Below are positions 8,135 through 18,489 of a stretch of 64,000 nt of DNA, piece after piece. The translations under genes were made by a program, and so were the position numbers. The notes under the pieces are model-generated. The model saw only the letters and a list, made by a program, of their open reading frames with translations, was not told the origin of the DNA and ran no database searches. The stretch comes from Marinithermofilum abyssi (GTDB lineage: Bacteria > Bacillota > Bacilli > Thermoactinomycetales > DSM-45169): positions 248,001-312,000 of the forward strand of contig NZ_BMHQ01000002.1 in assembly GCF_014641195.1 (NCBI RefSeq), given 5' to 3'. Position 1 is the first letter of the stretch; every line of letters begins with the position of its first letter.

Positions 8135-8160
8135 GTCTGTCTGATCATTTGCTATAGGGG
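8135..8160 (+). repeat. mobile-element end (copy A of a CTAG-type element)
   Basis: AGGGTCTGTCTGATCATTTG is shared in inverted orientation with the right end of the element at 22003-22196. Only this end is present here; the sequence diverges after about 8160. Confidence 0.55.
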
Positions 8161-8243
8161 GTACGTGTACCTCTCAATCCTCAATACAATATAACGGATA
8201 AGGGGATTCCCCCTTCCTTTTTTAAATTCCAACTCCTCTTTGG

Positions 8244-8500
8244 ATGAAAGTATCTGAGTTCATTAAAAGAAGTTAGTGGCGAGATTACCGAAGATCAGGC
8301 GAAATACATGCACAATGAAGGGTTGCCGTATACGGCCCTCTTTATAAACAAAGGGAAAGTCAAACATTATGTATACGTAATGTTCGGAGACTATTATTGC
8401 GCCTATCATCGATTGGACGACAATGAGGATGTGTCGTTTTTTGATGCGTACATTAAAAAAAGGGATCAACTATTTCTTAGAAACAGACGAGAGTGGCTAA
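8244..8500 (+). pseudogene. small hypothetical gene, probably frameshifted
   Basis: An ATG at 8244 begins MKVSEFIKRS and then stops at TAG. A second frame, open from 8248 but with no start codon, reads LKEVSGEITEDQAKYMHNEG and later YVYVMFGDYYCAYHRLDD and FFDAYIKKRDQLFLRN. Fusing the two by a one-base shift near 8265 gives a plausible protein of about 85 residues. A terminator follows at 8501, whereas the second frame runs through it, so the natural stop codon is probably also lost by a shift. Family and role are not recognised. Confidence 0.35.
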
Positions 8501-8542
8501 GACCCCGTCATGAGCCTCTATTGGCTCTAGCGGGGTGTTTTA
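8501..8542 (+). terminator. intrinsic terminator
   Basis: ACCCCG with CGGGGT and an inner TGAGCC/GGCTCT helix, followed by TTTT, form a terminator between the convergent genes. Confidence 0.7.
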
Positions 8543-8544
8543 TC

Positions 8545-8955
8545 TTAGTCTCCACCACAACCTCCACTATCTCCGCCGCCACCGTCTCCACCACAACTTC
8601 CGCCGTCCCCGGCCCCATCATATCCACCATAACCAGAAGAACCAGAAGAAGAAATAACTACAGATCGATAATTAGGGATCATCAGGAGCAATACCATATC
8701 GATAACCCATGAAATGACCATTGCTGAGAAAAAAGACATGATCACCCAAGCAATAATTACCAAAACCGGATAGATGATATAGGCTAGAGCAGCGGAGAAA
8801 ACTGCTCCAGCAAGGACTTTAATGCCAGGGTGTATGTTCCACCACTTATCAGCGAAGAAAAAAAGGATTGACCACCCTGCAACACTAACGAGAAACGCAA
8901 AAAAAGCGATTGGATGGATTGCCGGATGGATAAAAGAGAGATCTAAGTTCATCAT
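8545..8955 (-). CDS. membrane protein with Gly/Cys-rich tail
   Basis: The start at 8955 follows GAGGTGAT and gives 136 residues; the longer frame to 9036 has no ribosome site. Three to four hydrophobic helices are visible: HPIAFFAFLVSVAGWSILFF, IKVLAGAVFSAALAYIIYPV, and a long one spanning IIAWVIMSFFSAMVISWVI. The last roughly 28 residues are almost only Gly, Asp, Ser and Cys (GGYDGAGDGGSCGG, then GGGGDSGGCGGD). Gly/Cys tails of this kind occur on several unrelated bacterial membrane proteins; their role is unsettled. No partner gene is evident. Confidence 0.65.
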   Translation of the reverse strand: MMNLDLSFIHPAIHPIAFFAFLVSVAGWSILFFFADKWWNIHPGIKVLAGAVFSAALAYIIYPVLVIIAWVIMSFFSAMVISWVIDMVLLLMIPNYRSVVISSSGSSGYGGYDGAGDGGSCGGDGGGGDSGGCGGD

Positions 8956-9055
8956 ATCACCTCGATTAGCCTTAAATATCAAAATCAATGTCATCGATGT
9001 CCGCGCTATCTCCGCCGCTGCCGTAATAAATTCCATCCATCGAAGGTGTTTTCAT

Positions 9056-9242
9056 GAACCTCTCCCACTTGCGCTAACGCTAAGAAGTGGGAGTTTCTTA
9101 CCATCAGAACCAAAAAGCTTTCACGTATGGAAGTGTTTGCCTGCCATACTCGATCGAACCGATCGGAAAGCCTCTTGGATTCCTAAGTAAGCAACATGCA
9201 CGCATGGGCATGGGTCGGAACAGACCATCTACTACTTCTCGC
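9056..9242 (-). ncRNA. right-end region, likely omega-RNA (guide RNA) segment
   Basis: In IS200/IS605 elements the RNA that guides TnpB is transcribed through the 3' part of tnpB and the right end, with the guide copied from the flanking DNA. This 187-base stretch lies in that position and contains the end hairpin. The boundary and activity are inferred from the family; no covariance search was possible. Confidence 0.45.
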
Positions 9243-10420
9243 TTAGGCGATCCGTAGATACGTTTGCTTCGTGGGAACATCAAGATGCTGAATCTCTCCA
9301 TAGAGCGATTTGGATAAAATATTTCTCGCTCCATGCGTGTCTCGATGTTCTTGATATCCACAGGAACAGCGGTAGATTCTAGAAGAGACTTTCTGTCTCC
9401 TCTTGCAGACAGGACATGTCTGACTGGTATAGGATTCATCGACTTGATGAAGTTGGATTCCCATCATCGCTAACTTGTATTGTAGGTACTTTTTTACTTT
9501 TCCAAATGACCAGTTGGATAGACGCTGCGCTTGTTTTCGAGTTGCTTTCTTCTTCTTTCTTGTCTTTCTCTGTACTCCTTCAGGGTTCCCTATGTAGACA
9601 TCTGACACGGACTGCTCCACACACCAGTCGACAAACTGCTTCGTCGTTTTATGGAGGGCATCTTGAAGCTGTTTCTCGGATTTAGAGAGGATATAGCGTT
9701 TCGCCTTTTGGTACTTTTTCCACTGACGGGATCCCTTTTTACATTTGGACTGAAGACGCTGAATTTCTGCTAATTTCTTGTTGCGGAGGCGGTGAATGGA
9801 GCGGACTTTACGACCGGTGAGGATTAAGGCCTCTCCATTTTCACAGAAAGCGGCAATGGTGTGGATTTCACCTGGATCTACTCCGGCAGATAGTTTCTTC
9901 TTATAAGGTTGATTCTCTTTTCCATCTTCAAAGGCGATCGATAGATAGAGTCCGTTATCATAACAAAGCTCGATTTCTTTGATGATCCCCTTTGGCAGAT
10001 TCTTGGTGTATACAGTGATCGGCTTCTCACGCTTTCCATCATGGATTCCCATCGATAGCTCTATTTTCCCATTTGCATGAATTTTGAAGCCATCTTTTGC
10101 CCACTTGGTATTGTAATGCGTCTTCTTTTTGTAGGGATAGCGAGCGGTTTTGATTCCTTTTTGGATCGCTTGGTGTGCAGAATCTCTGGCGAATAGATAC
10201 TTGTGACAAACTGCTTGAATCGATTGGCTATGTAGATGGAATCGTCCTTTGGTCGCTTTTTGTAATTCGGACTTGGTTATCCATTTCCCATTGTCTAGAT
10301 AGAATTGTCTGGATAATTGCAGGCATTGGTTCCAACCAATGCGGTTTCACGGTTACAGGCAAAGAGACGATCCATCTCTGATGGAAATGCGCAGAAATAG
10401 ACTTTCTTGGCTCGAAGCAT
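9243..10420 (-). pseudogene. tnpB: IS605 TnpB-like RNA-guided nuclease, one frameshift
   Basis: The frame starts at 10420 (MLRAKKVYFCAFPSEMDR) and shifts near 10338; after that a second frame reads WNQCLQLSRQFYLDNGKW and continues without interruption to 9243. The RuvC-I aspartate is seen in AGVDPGEIHTIAAF. The four-cysteine finger is CPVCKRRQ then CSCGYQEH, followed by the RuvC-III residues in RDTHGARNI. The expected RuvC-II glutamate motif (like FEDL) is replaced by VYIGNPEGVQRK. That is the pattern of TnpB lineages in which the catalytic glutamate sits elsewhere, or of a dead nuclease. Total length would be about 392 residues. Confidence 0.85.
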
Positions 10421-10424
10421 GGTT

Positions 10425-10538
10425 TCACCTCGCTTTCTGTCTCAAAATAGGATCATCCAGTACCTTTTTTCGATATTTGATCACAAGGACTAAGTGATAG
10501 TACATCAAAAATACTGAATGGTTGTTGCTATCAGCCAT
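10425..10538 (-). pseudogene. tnpA: tnpA remnant (Y1 transposase, first 37 codons)
   Basis: MADSNNHSVFLMYYHLVLVI and KYRKKVLDDPIL match the N-terminus of IS605-type TnpA. After that the frame ends in RQKAR, directly before the tnpB start. The HUH motif and catalytic tyrosine are gone, so an internal deletion has removed about 100 codons. Confidence 0.75.
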
Positions 10539-10787
10539 TTCATCACCTAATATTGATGATAGATCAAGGTGGAATAATAGACAACAAACGATTCTGAAAA
10601 TGGTCAGACTTGCGAGAGGGGTAAAAAACACCCCTCCCTCGTCTGACGAGTAATTCATCTCACCGCTTATAGAAGCGGGAGACTTCTTACGCAAGTATGT
10701 TAAATTTAAATCCGTTTTTGACGAAGATTACAAAATAGCATGTATAGACCGTACCCTCCAAAGACATGATCCGGGTTGTTCATAACG

Positions 10788-10848
10788 TCTGTACTCTGTG
10801 AGTGCAAAGGACCTTCGCCGATTGCACCGACCCTCCCCATCTTCGAAG
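10788..10848 (+). repeat. mobile-element fragment (copy B of the CTAG-type element)
   Basis: TGTACTCTGTGAGTGCAAAGGA and the following roughly 35 bases are about 85% identical, in inverted orientation, to the middle of the element at 22003-22196. Copies A (8135) and B have the same orientation and order as in the intact element, so the intervening 2.6 kb may have been inserted into an older copy. Confidence 0.55.
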
Positions 10849-10879
10849 AAGCTTGAATTACCAGACACGCCTCCAAAGC

Positions 10880-10907
10880 AAAAACCCCCGGTATCAAGCC
10901 GGGGGTT
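10880..10907 (-). terminator. intrinsic terminator
   Basis: AACCCCCGG and CCGGGGGTT form a 9-bp perfect stem with TTTT on the minus-strand side, ending the gene at 10922-11278. Confidence 0.85.
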
Positions 10908-10921
10908 ACTGGTGCTTCTTT

Positions 10922-11278
10922 TTAATGATGCTGCTTCCGTGCCAGTGCTTTACCCAGCTCCTCCTCCACCAGGGAAAGCCATTCCATGGGGCGGATGCCG
11001 GTTTCGGCGAAATAGCGTCCGCCTTTGGATTCCAACAACGCCACTTTTTCTGCTTCCGGCGCGTCGCTTTGCTTAAATCCACGAATGCAGGACAGATCAA
11101 AAGCCAACTCTTCCGTCTCACAATCTTCCAGGTAGGAGGCCAGATTTTTCACCGGGGAGTCTCCCTGCTCCAACATCCCTTCCAAAAAGTAACCCAGTTC
11201 TTCTTGCATCAAGGTTTTTCCCAACTGATCGACCTCTTGTTGCATGTGAAGCTGCATTTCCGCCATTTCCAGGGACAT
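10922..11278 (-). CDS. hypothetical acidic protein (118 aa)
   Basis: The ATG at 11278 follows a perfect AGGAGG site and a terminator follows the gene, so it is almost certainly expressed. The product is acidic and helical, with MEMQLHMQQEVDQLG-like amphipathic starts and a later stretch LASYLEDCETEELAFDLSC. No signal peptide, membrane segment or known motif is visible. It lies downstream of the orphan ABC ATPase on the same strand (110 bases apart), but a functional link is not shown. Confidence 0.7.
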   Translation of the reverse strand: MSLEMAEMQLHMQQEVDQLGKTLMQEELGYFLEGMLEQGDSPVKNLASYLEDCETEELAFDLSCIRGFKQSDAPEAEKVALLESKGGRYFAETGIRPMEWLSLVEEELGKALARKQHH

Positions 11279-11387
11279 TTGTCATACCTCCTGTCTTATT
11301 TCACGTCTGGTGTATACAAAACCCTTTGTCATCGATCGTTAAGGCAGTTGGCGCTGTCGCTTCATCCCGACCGACACACCCGTGTAT

Positions 11388-12218
11388 TTACTTGATACGG
11401 CTATGTAATCCGGAAAACGTCTGCATCGTTCGATACCACGAGGCAACCGATCCATCCGGAACGCTCGCTGTCAGCAGATGGCGCGCCCCCAGCCGCCTAC
11501 AGGAGCCCCCTTCCATCAACATCAAATGATCTGCGCATTCCGCCAGTTCCAGGTCGTTGGTTGCAATCAACGTGAGGCGATGGGAAGGGTGATGTAACAG
11601 TTCCTGGCATAACAGCTCCCAGCCTAGCTCATCCAACCCCTCTGCCGGCTCGTCCAACAACCAGATATCCGGGTCCGTCAACAGACTTTGCGCCAACCAG
11701 TACCGGGATAATGCACTTTTGGGCAACTGGGACAGCTCATGTTTGCGGTAACCTGCCAACCCCCACCGGGCCATCAGTTCGGCTGCCCGCCGTTTGGGTT
11801 GGGGCACCCTGCGGTTCTGCGCCAGATATACCATGGCCTCTTCTACTGAGATATCTTCTTCCAACCGTTTCCGCTGGGGAACATAGCCGATTCGGTTTTT
11901 CAATCCCTCCAGCCCGGATGTCCCTGACATTTCCGCCCGGTTCCGGGACCAGACCCACACTTTTTTGTTGTCCATCGTGTAGGTCACCCGACCGTCATTC
12001 GGAACCGAGATGGTCGCAGTCACTTTGAGAAGCGTGCTTTTACCCGATCCCTTGGGCCCCAGGACCACGGTAATGCCTCGTTTCGTCGACGCGCTGAAAT
12101 CCAACAAGCCGGTCCGGGTCTCCCGGGGGAAAATCAATCGCGATGACCACTTCTTATCGTCTTCGGTGCGATACACCTTTTTAATGTGGGACCATTCGAT
12201 GCGCAAAGGAACCTCCAT
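11388..12218 (-). CDS. ABC transporter ATP-binding protein, degenerate and orphan
   Basis: The 276-residue protein has a Walker A (GPKGSGKST near residue 53), a Q-loop (GYVPQRKRL), and a Walker B (DIWLLDEPAEGLDE). The signature motif reads LSQLPKSALSRYWLAQ instead of LSGGQ, and the switch histidine is replaced (LIATND rather than ATHD). The general layout resembles ATPases of multidrug or Na+/antibiotic exporters. No permease gene lies nearby. It may be a regulatory or weakly active ATPase, or may be drifting. An AAAGG site precedes the ATG. Confidence 0.8.
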   Translation of the reverse strand: MEVPLRIEWSHIKKVYRTEDDKKWSSRLIFPRETRTGLLDFSASTKRGITVVLGPKGSGKSTLLKVTATISVPNDGRVTYTMDNKKVWVWSRNRAEMSGTSGLEGLKNRIGYVPQRKRLEEDISVEEAMVYLAQNRRVPQPKRRAAELMARWGLAGYRKHELSQLPKSALSRYWLAQSLLTDPDIWLLDEPAEGLDELGWELLCQELLHHPSHRLTLIATNDLELAECADHLMLMEGGSCRRLGARHLLTASVPDGSVASWYRTMQTFSGLHSRIK

Positions 12219-12458
12219 CCTTTCGTTCGCAACCCTATAAAGTGATGGATAAGAAATGTAAGAACAATTCCGTTTGCTTTGAATCTTTTCAACTGAAAAA
12301 ATTCACGACCTGTTCACTTGACTGGTTCCTGCTCTTCTTTTGCTATTATAGACGCAAAGGCCTTACATAAAGTTGCAGGGGTTCTGCAATTTTCGACAAA
12401 GTTTTTTTGTGACAGTGTTGTGAACGCAGTTTCACCCAAGAAACGGAGGGAGTTCCCC

Positions 12459-12875
12459 ATGAACAAGTTATGGACAAAACTGCAAGTGCGCTTCAATGAA
12501 TGCGACGGTTTGGGTCACGTCAACAATGCCGTATATTACACCTACATGGAAGCAGCCCGCACGGAACTCTTTGAGATGCTGGACCCCGATCTGGACTTAA
12601 AGCAATGGAAGCTGATCCTCGCATCCACCAGCTGCGAATACAAATCGCAAGCCACCTTTGCCCAATGGCTCAAGATTTCCACCGCCGTCGAAAAAATCGG
12701 CAATAAGAGTTTTACCGTCATTCATCATATCCTGGACCGGGATACGGAAGAGCTGATCGCTGTAGGGCGTGCCGTATTGGTCCACTATGATTATCGGGAA
12801 CAAAAGAGCATCCCGCTGACCGAACCGATGCGCAAGGTGTTGGAATCGCTGTCGATCCGGGATGACGTGGAGTAA
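12459..12875 (+). CDS. acyl-CoA thioesterase (4HBT, YbgC/FcbC-like)
   Basis: The start at 12459 has GGAGGGAG; the frame upstream to 12318 lacks one. The 138-residue product has the hot-dog fold motif VRFNECDGLGHVNNAVYYTY then MEAARTELF, which contains the active-site Asp and the HVNN-Y signature of 4-hydroxybenzoyl-CoA-type thioesterases. Such enzymes hydrolyse short or branched acyl-CoA or acyl-ACP thioesters in the cytoplasm. Substrate is not predictable. It stands as a single gene. Confidence 0.9.
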   Translation: MNKLWTKLQVRFNECDGLGHVNNAVYYTYMEAARTELFEMLDPDLDLKQWKLILASTSCEYKSQATFAQWLKISTAVEKIGNKSFTVIHHILDRDTEELIAVGRAVLVHYDYREQKSIPLTEPMRKVLESLSIRDDVE

Positions 12876-13171
12876 AAAGCAGGCCACAAGCCTCGCCTTC
12901 CCCATCCGATTCCGAAAGTCCTTTGAATCCCCGTTCCTCCTCATAGATATTCCAATTTGCGGTTGGCCCGCTTCGGTGATACGGACCAACCCATCCTTCT
13001 TTTTCAACTGTGATAATACACCTCTTTTCCCTTACAGTTAACGCCATCATTCATCTATTTTATCTTTTATTTTGCGAGTTTTTGTACCCATTGCATCCAG
13101 TCCACCGATCATCATACTCCATTTCTTTTGACCTATTCTCACTTTTGTGTTAACGTTTGACATAGCAACTG

Positions 13172-13270
13172 CATATTCAACGGGAGCTTGGAGTAGCCAG
13201 GCTGAGAGGGCGGGATGTCTACGCCGACCGTTCAACCTGATCTGGGTAATGCCAGCGTAGGGAATCACAG
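13172..13270 (+). promoter_or_regulatory. TPP riboswitch (THI element)
   Basis: The conserved aptamer words are present in order: CAACGGGAGC, GGCTGAGAGGG, then TTCAACCTGATCTGGGTAAT and GCCAGCGTAGGGAA. This aptamer binds thiamine pyrophosphate and lowers expression of thiamine genes. It lies upstream of thiC with a terminator hairpin between them. Confidence 0.95.
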
Positions 13271-13297
13271 GGGATTCCTGTATGATTCGAGTTTCAA

Positions 13298-13323
13298 GGT
13301 CGTACGCTGGGTACGGCCTTTTT
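13298..13323 (+). terminator. riboswitch-controlled attenuator
   Basis: GGTCGTAC-GCTGG-GTACGGCC followed by TTTTT is an intrinsic terminator about 30 bases after the TPP aptamer. It is the likely expression platform that stops transcription before thiC when TPP is bound. Confidence 0.8.
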
Positions 13324-13350
13324 GCGTACTCAGGAAAACCCTGGAATTGA

Positions 13351-15162
<1,812 letters not shown>

Positions 15163-15167
15163 AATAA

Positions 15168-15204
15168 AAAGGGCCCCCTCCTACCGACTGGGAGGGGGCT
15201 CTTT
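15168..15204 (+). terminator. intrinsic terminator
   Basis: AGGGCCCCCTCC and GGAGGGGGCTCTTT pair after thiC. Confidence 0.8.
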
Positions 15205-15210
15205 GTATGT

Positions 15211-15525
15211 TCAGGGTTGATCGGTGTCTCCAGACGAGCTTTCCTGCGGCTCTTCCAGATACGAATACACCATCACAGGCAGCCAGATCACGGCCACGAG
15301 TAGATAAAAAAACGCCAACGGGTTCTTAAACATCGCCGACAGCTGACTCTCCATCAGCTGGAAATGGTGTACCAGCCTTCGCTCAGCATCCCCGGCGTTC
15401 CCCGCTTCATATTCTTTGACGGCTTCTTCAATGTGCTGCAATATCCGTTTTGCCTGCCAAAGCCCGATCAACAGATATACGGCCAACACCCACGAAGTCC
15501 AAAGAAAAGGCGAGGAAAATTCCAT
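15211..15525 (-). CDS. small membrane protein (104 aa), unknown
   Basis: Two hydrophobic helices are visible, LWTSWVLAVYLLIGLW near the N-terminus and LAFFYLLVAVIWLPVMVY near residue 75, joined by a charged, coiled-coil-like stretch (RILQHIEEAVKEYEAG). The tail is acidic. It is convergent with thiC and preceded by about 145 bases without a gene. I do not recognise a family. Confidence 0.6.
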   Translation of the reverse strand: MEFSSPFLWTSWVLAVYLLIGLWQAKRILQHIEEAVKEYEAGNAGDAERRLVHHFQLMESQLSAMFKNPLAFFYLLVAVIWLPVMVYSYLEEPQESSSGDTDQP

Positions 15526-15671
15526 GAAAACTCCCCTTTACAATCGTTTTTATCTACACCCGGATCCTTCCCCTGTTATTGTATTCGCTTCATTGTTTTC
15601 CCATTTTTGATTTACCATAAACCGCCGACAAAAGTCAATGGCTTTTCCGAAAATTAATACAAAAGGATGGC

Positions 15672-18488
15672 TTATGTCGATGAACGGACGGGTTCGAGCC
15701 GGGCCGACCGCTTCACTTCCCCGCACTTGGCCGGGGAAGGAAACATCTTCCCGGGATTGCACAGACCATGAGGATTAAAAACACTCCGCACCTCGGTCAT
15801 GACCGACAATTCCTCCTCTGTAAACAGAAAACGCATCTCTTCCTGCTTCTCCAGACCGACACCGTGTTCTCCGGTGATGCTCCCCCCCACCTCGGTGCAT
15901 ACTTTCAAAATGGCCGAACCTGCCGCCACAGCACGCTCCTGTTTTCCCGGCACCTTGGAATCAAACAAAATCAGCGGATGCAGATTCCCATCCCCGGCAT
16001 GAAACACATTGGCGATGCGCACTCCTTTTTCCCGGCCGATCTCCGCTATTTTGGCCAGTACTTCCGGCAGGCGGGTCCGGGGGATGACCCCATCCTGCAC
16101 CAGATAGTCGGGTGCCAGGGTACCAATTGCGCCAAAAGCGGTCTTGCGATTGGCCCACCAGCTTTTCCTTTCCTCTTCGGATGCCGCCGTTCGTACTTCC
16201 CGCACATGATGATGCTGACATACATCTACGATGCGCTTGATTTGATCTGCCAGCCCCGCTGCCACTCCATCCACTTCGGCTATCAATACGGCTCCCAGCC
16301 CTTCGGGGTATCCCACGGGAAAGGTACCCCGCTCCACTCCTTCGATGGCGAGGGTATCCATCATCTCCAACGCGGCCGGAAGGATGCCGGAAGCGATAAT
16401 CTCCGAGACTGCCGCACTGGCATCCTCTATCCGGTCAAACAAAGCCAGCACCGTTTGTACCCCTTCCGGCTGTTTCATCAGGCGAACAGTGATTTCCGTC
16501 ACAATGCCGAGTGTTCCTTCCGATCCCGTTACCAAGCCGGTCAAATCCAGGCCCGGCTCTTCCAATAGACCACCGAGCCGAACAATTTCACCGTCAGGCA
16601 GCACCATCTCCAACCCCAGAACGTGATTGGTGGTAACACCGTATTTAAGACAGTGGGCACCTCCTGCGTTTTCCCCGACATTGCCGCCGATGGTGCAGGC
16701 TTGCTGACTGGAAGGGTCCGGTGCATAGTAGAACCCGTCCCCTTGCACCGCTTGAGTCAGGTGCAGGTTGACATACCCCGGCTGCACCACTGCCCGCCGG
16801 TTCGGAATATCCACTTCCAGGAGCCGATTCATCCGGGCCAGACTGATGATCACCTCTCCTCCGCGCGGAGTGGCTCCCCCGCTCAAACCGGTTCCGGCTC
16901 CCCGCGGGATGAAGGGGATTTTCTGCTTATGGAGCAGCCGAACCACCTCGGCAACGTGACGGGTCGTTTCGGGAAACACCACGGCTCGCGGCATCCCTTT
17001 GGTCACCGTATAGGCATCGCATTCATAGGCGAGGAGATCTTCCCGACGGTGGAGTACACCGTGCTCGCCCAGGATGGATGTCAGCTGCTGCACAACGGCA
17101 TCCGCCTCTGTCACGCCGGCTGGGATGCGATCCCCTTTCTCCGTTGGCGTGCTTGGATCGTTTCGATTGTCGACACCATGGTATGCCCAGTCCAACAGCT
17201 GCACCGTGTGGACCACCTGCTCCTTCCCGCCGCGTTGGCGAATCCCGCTGGCTACTTGCAACATGCAGCCGGGATTACCCATGACAACCCAATCCACGCC
17301 GTCGGGGATGTCGTCCACCTTCCGGGCCAACAACCGCCCCGCCATCTCCGGATGGGTCAGGTTGTATACACCGGCACTGCCGCAGCAGCGGTCTGCATCC
17401 GGAAGATCCAACAGCTTTAAACCCGGTATGCTCCGCAACAATTCGCGGGGTTCACGGCGGACCCCTTGTCCGTGAGCCAGATGACAAGCATCATGGTACA
17501 CCGCTGTTCCCCGGAGCTCTCCCTCAGGCAGTTCAAACCCCTCTTCCGATAGAAATGCGGAGATGTCGATCACTTTGGCGGCAAAGGACTCCGCTTTTTC
17601 CCGATAGTGCGGATCGTGCTTCAATAGTTCCCCATACTCTTTCAATGCCGCTCCGCATCCGGCCGCATTCACGATCACCCGATCCGCTCCTGTTTCCAAA
17701 AATGCATCGATATTTTGCCGCGCCAACCATTTGGCCGTCTCCCGGTCTCCTGCATGGACCTGTAACGCGCCGCAGCACCGTTGTCCCCGAGGCACCGTCA
17801 CCTCGCATCCGTTTCGTTGCAGCACCCGGGCTGTCGCTTCATTGATCCCCGCATACATCACATCCATCACACATCCCGTCAACAAGGCCACCCGGCTTCT
17901 TTTTTCACCTTGGGCCGGCAACCGTTCTCCCAGACTCTTGCGTGATGGACGGCGGGGGATGGTCGGCAATACGGCCTCCATCTGTGCCAGATGGGACGGT
18001 AACAAGCGGAGCAAACCGGAGGTGCGCACCAGGCGCTGCAATCCGGACCGCTGGTACCAACGGAGCAGCTTCCCCAAAAGATGAAGACGGGAGGGATGAG
18101 GGAATACGGTCTGCAAGAAAAACCGACTGACCCACCCTTTCCATCCTGTCGGCGGAGAAGCCTGATACCATTGTCCACGCGCTTCTTCGATCAGGGCTCC
18201 GACTCGCACCCCGGAGGGACAAGCCGTCTCACAGGCACGGCAGTCCAGGCACTCGAATATCGGATCGGCCAATCCGGTATTCAGCTCCATCCTTCCCTCT
18301 CCTACGGCTTTGATCAAATGCACCCTTCCCCGGGGAGAATGGGGCTCCAGCTGTTTTTCCTGATAAGTGGGACAGGAATCCAGACACATGCCGCAATGAA
18401 TGCAGACATCCCATTTACCGGGATCGGGCGGATCGGCAAAAGGGTATCCCGTCCGCGGCTGTTCCGTTTCCCCATGGATTTGTGCCAC
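15672..18488 (-). CDS. glcFD: fused glycolate oxidase: GlcF (Fe-S) then GlcD (FAD)
   Basis: Glycolate oxidase oxidises glycolate (and often lactate) to glyoxylate, passing electrons to the membrane pool. It is usually three proteins: GlcD, GlcE, GlcF. Here one 938-residue frame holds both GlcF and GlcD. Residues about 29-40 (CIHCGMCLDSCP) and about 80-91 (CLDCRACETACP) bind two [4Fe-4S] clusters, and two CCG-type domains follow (QRCCGALQVHAGD; HDACHLAHGQGV; ADRCCGSAGVYN). After a linker near residue 440-455 (NRNDPSTPTEKGDRIPAG) the FAD domain begins: RAVVFPETTRHVAEVV, PRGAGTGLSGGA, and the GlcD end FHAGDGNLHP and GEHGVGLEK. The order is opposite to YdiJ-type proteins, which put FAD first. The chosen GTG start at 18488 has GGAGGG and lies one base after the glcE stop. 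Confidence 0.93.
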   Translation of the reverse strand: MAQIHGETEQPRTGYPFADPPDPGKWDVCIHCGMCLDSCPTYQEKQLEPHSPRGRVHLIKAVGEGRMELNTGLADPIFECLDCRACETACPSGVRVGALIEEARGQWYQASPPTGWKGWVSRFFLQTVFPHPSRLHLLGKLLRWYQRSGLQRLVRTSGLLRLLPSHLAQMEAVLPTIPRRPSRKSLGERLPAQGEKRSRVALLTGCVMDVMYAGINEATARVLQRNGCEVTVPRGQRCCGALQVHAGDRETAKWLARQNIDAFLETGADRVIVNAAGCGAALKEYGELLKHDPHYREKAESFAAKVIDISAFLSEEGFELPEGELRGTAVYHDACHLAHGQGVRREPRELLRSIPGLKLLDLPDADRCCGSAGVYNLTHPEMAGRLLARKVDDIPDGVDWVVMGNPGCMLQVASGIRQRGGKEQVVHTVQLLDWAYHGVDNRNDPSTPTEKGDRIPAGVTEADAVVQQLTSILGEHGVLHRREDLLAYECDAYTVTKGMPRAVVFPETTRHVAEVVRLLHKQKIPFIPRGAGTGLSGGATPRGGEVIISLARMNRLLEVDIPNRRAVVQPGYVNLHLTQAVQGDGFYYAPDPSSQQACTIGGNVGENAGGAHCLKYGVTTNHVLGLEMVLPDGEIVRLGGLLEEPGLDLTGLVTGSEGTLGIVTEITVRLMKQPEGVQTVLALFDRIEDASAAVSEIIASGILPAALEMMDTLAIEGVERGTFPVGYPEGLGAVLIAEVDGVAAGLADQIKRIVDVCQHHHVREVRTAASEEERKSWWANRKTAFGAIGTLAPDYLVQDGVIPRTRLPEVLAKIAEIGREKGVRIANVFHAGDGNLHPLILFDSKVPGKQERAVAAGSAILKVCTEVGGSITGEHGVGLEKQEEMRFLFTEEELSVMTEVRSVFNPHGLCNPGKMFPSPAKCGEVKRSARLEPVRSST

Positions 18489-18489
18489 A

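Larger units (their letters stand above)
9056..10690 (-). mobile_element. IS200/IS605-family element 1 (decayed)
   Basis: The element carries a tnpA remnant and a tnpB with one frameshift, both on the minus strand. Its right end shows a subterminal hairpin CTCCCACTT (9062-9070) with AAGTGGGAG (9085-9093). Its left end shows GTCAGAC (10603-10609) paired with GTCTGAC (10641-10647), enclosing a second helix. Such subterminal hairpins, without terminal inverted repeats, are what Y1 HUH transposases recognise. With tnpA reduced to 37 codons it cannot move by itself. Confidence 0.85.

Noticed and set aside
15768-17420. Two long plus-strand frames (266 and 265 codons) opposite glcFD
   Set aside because: Their products are rich in Pro, His and Arg without domains, and the opposite strand encodes a clear fused glycolate oxidase.
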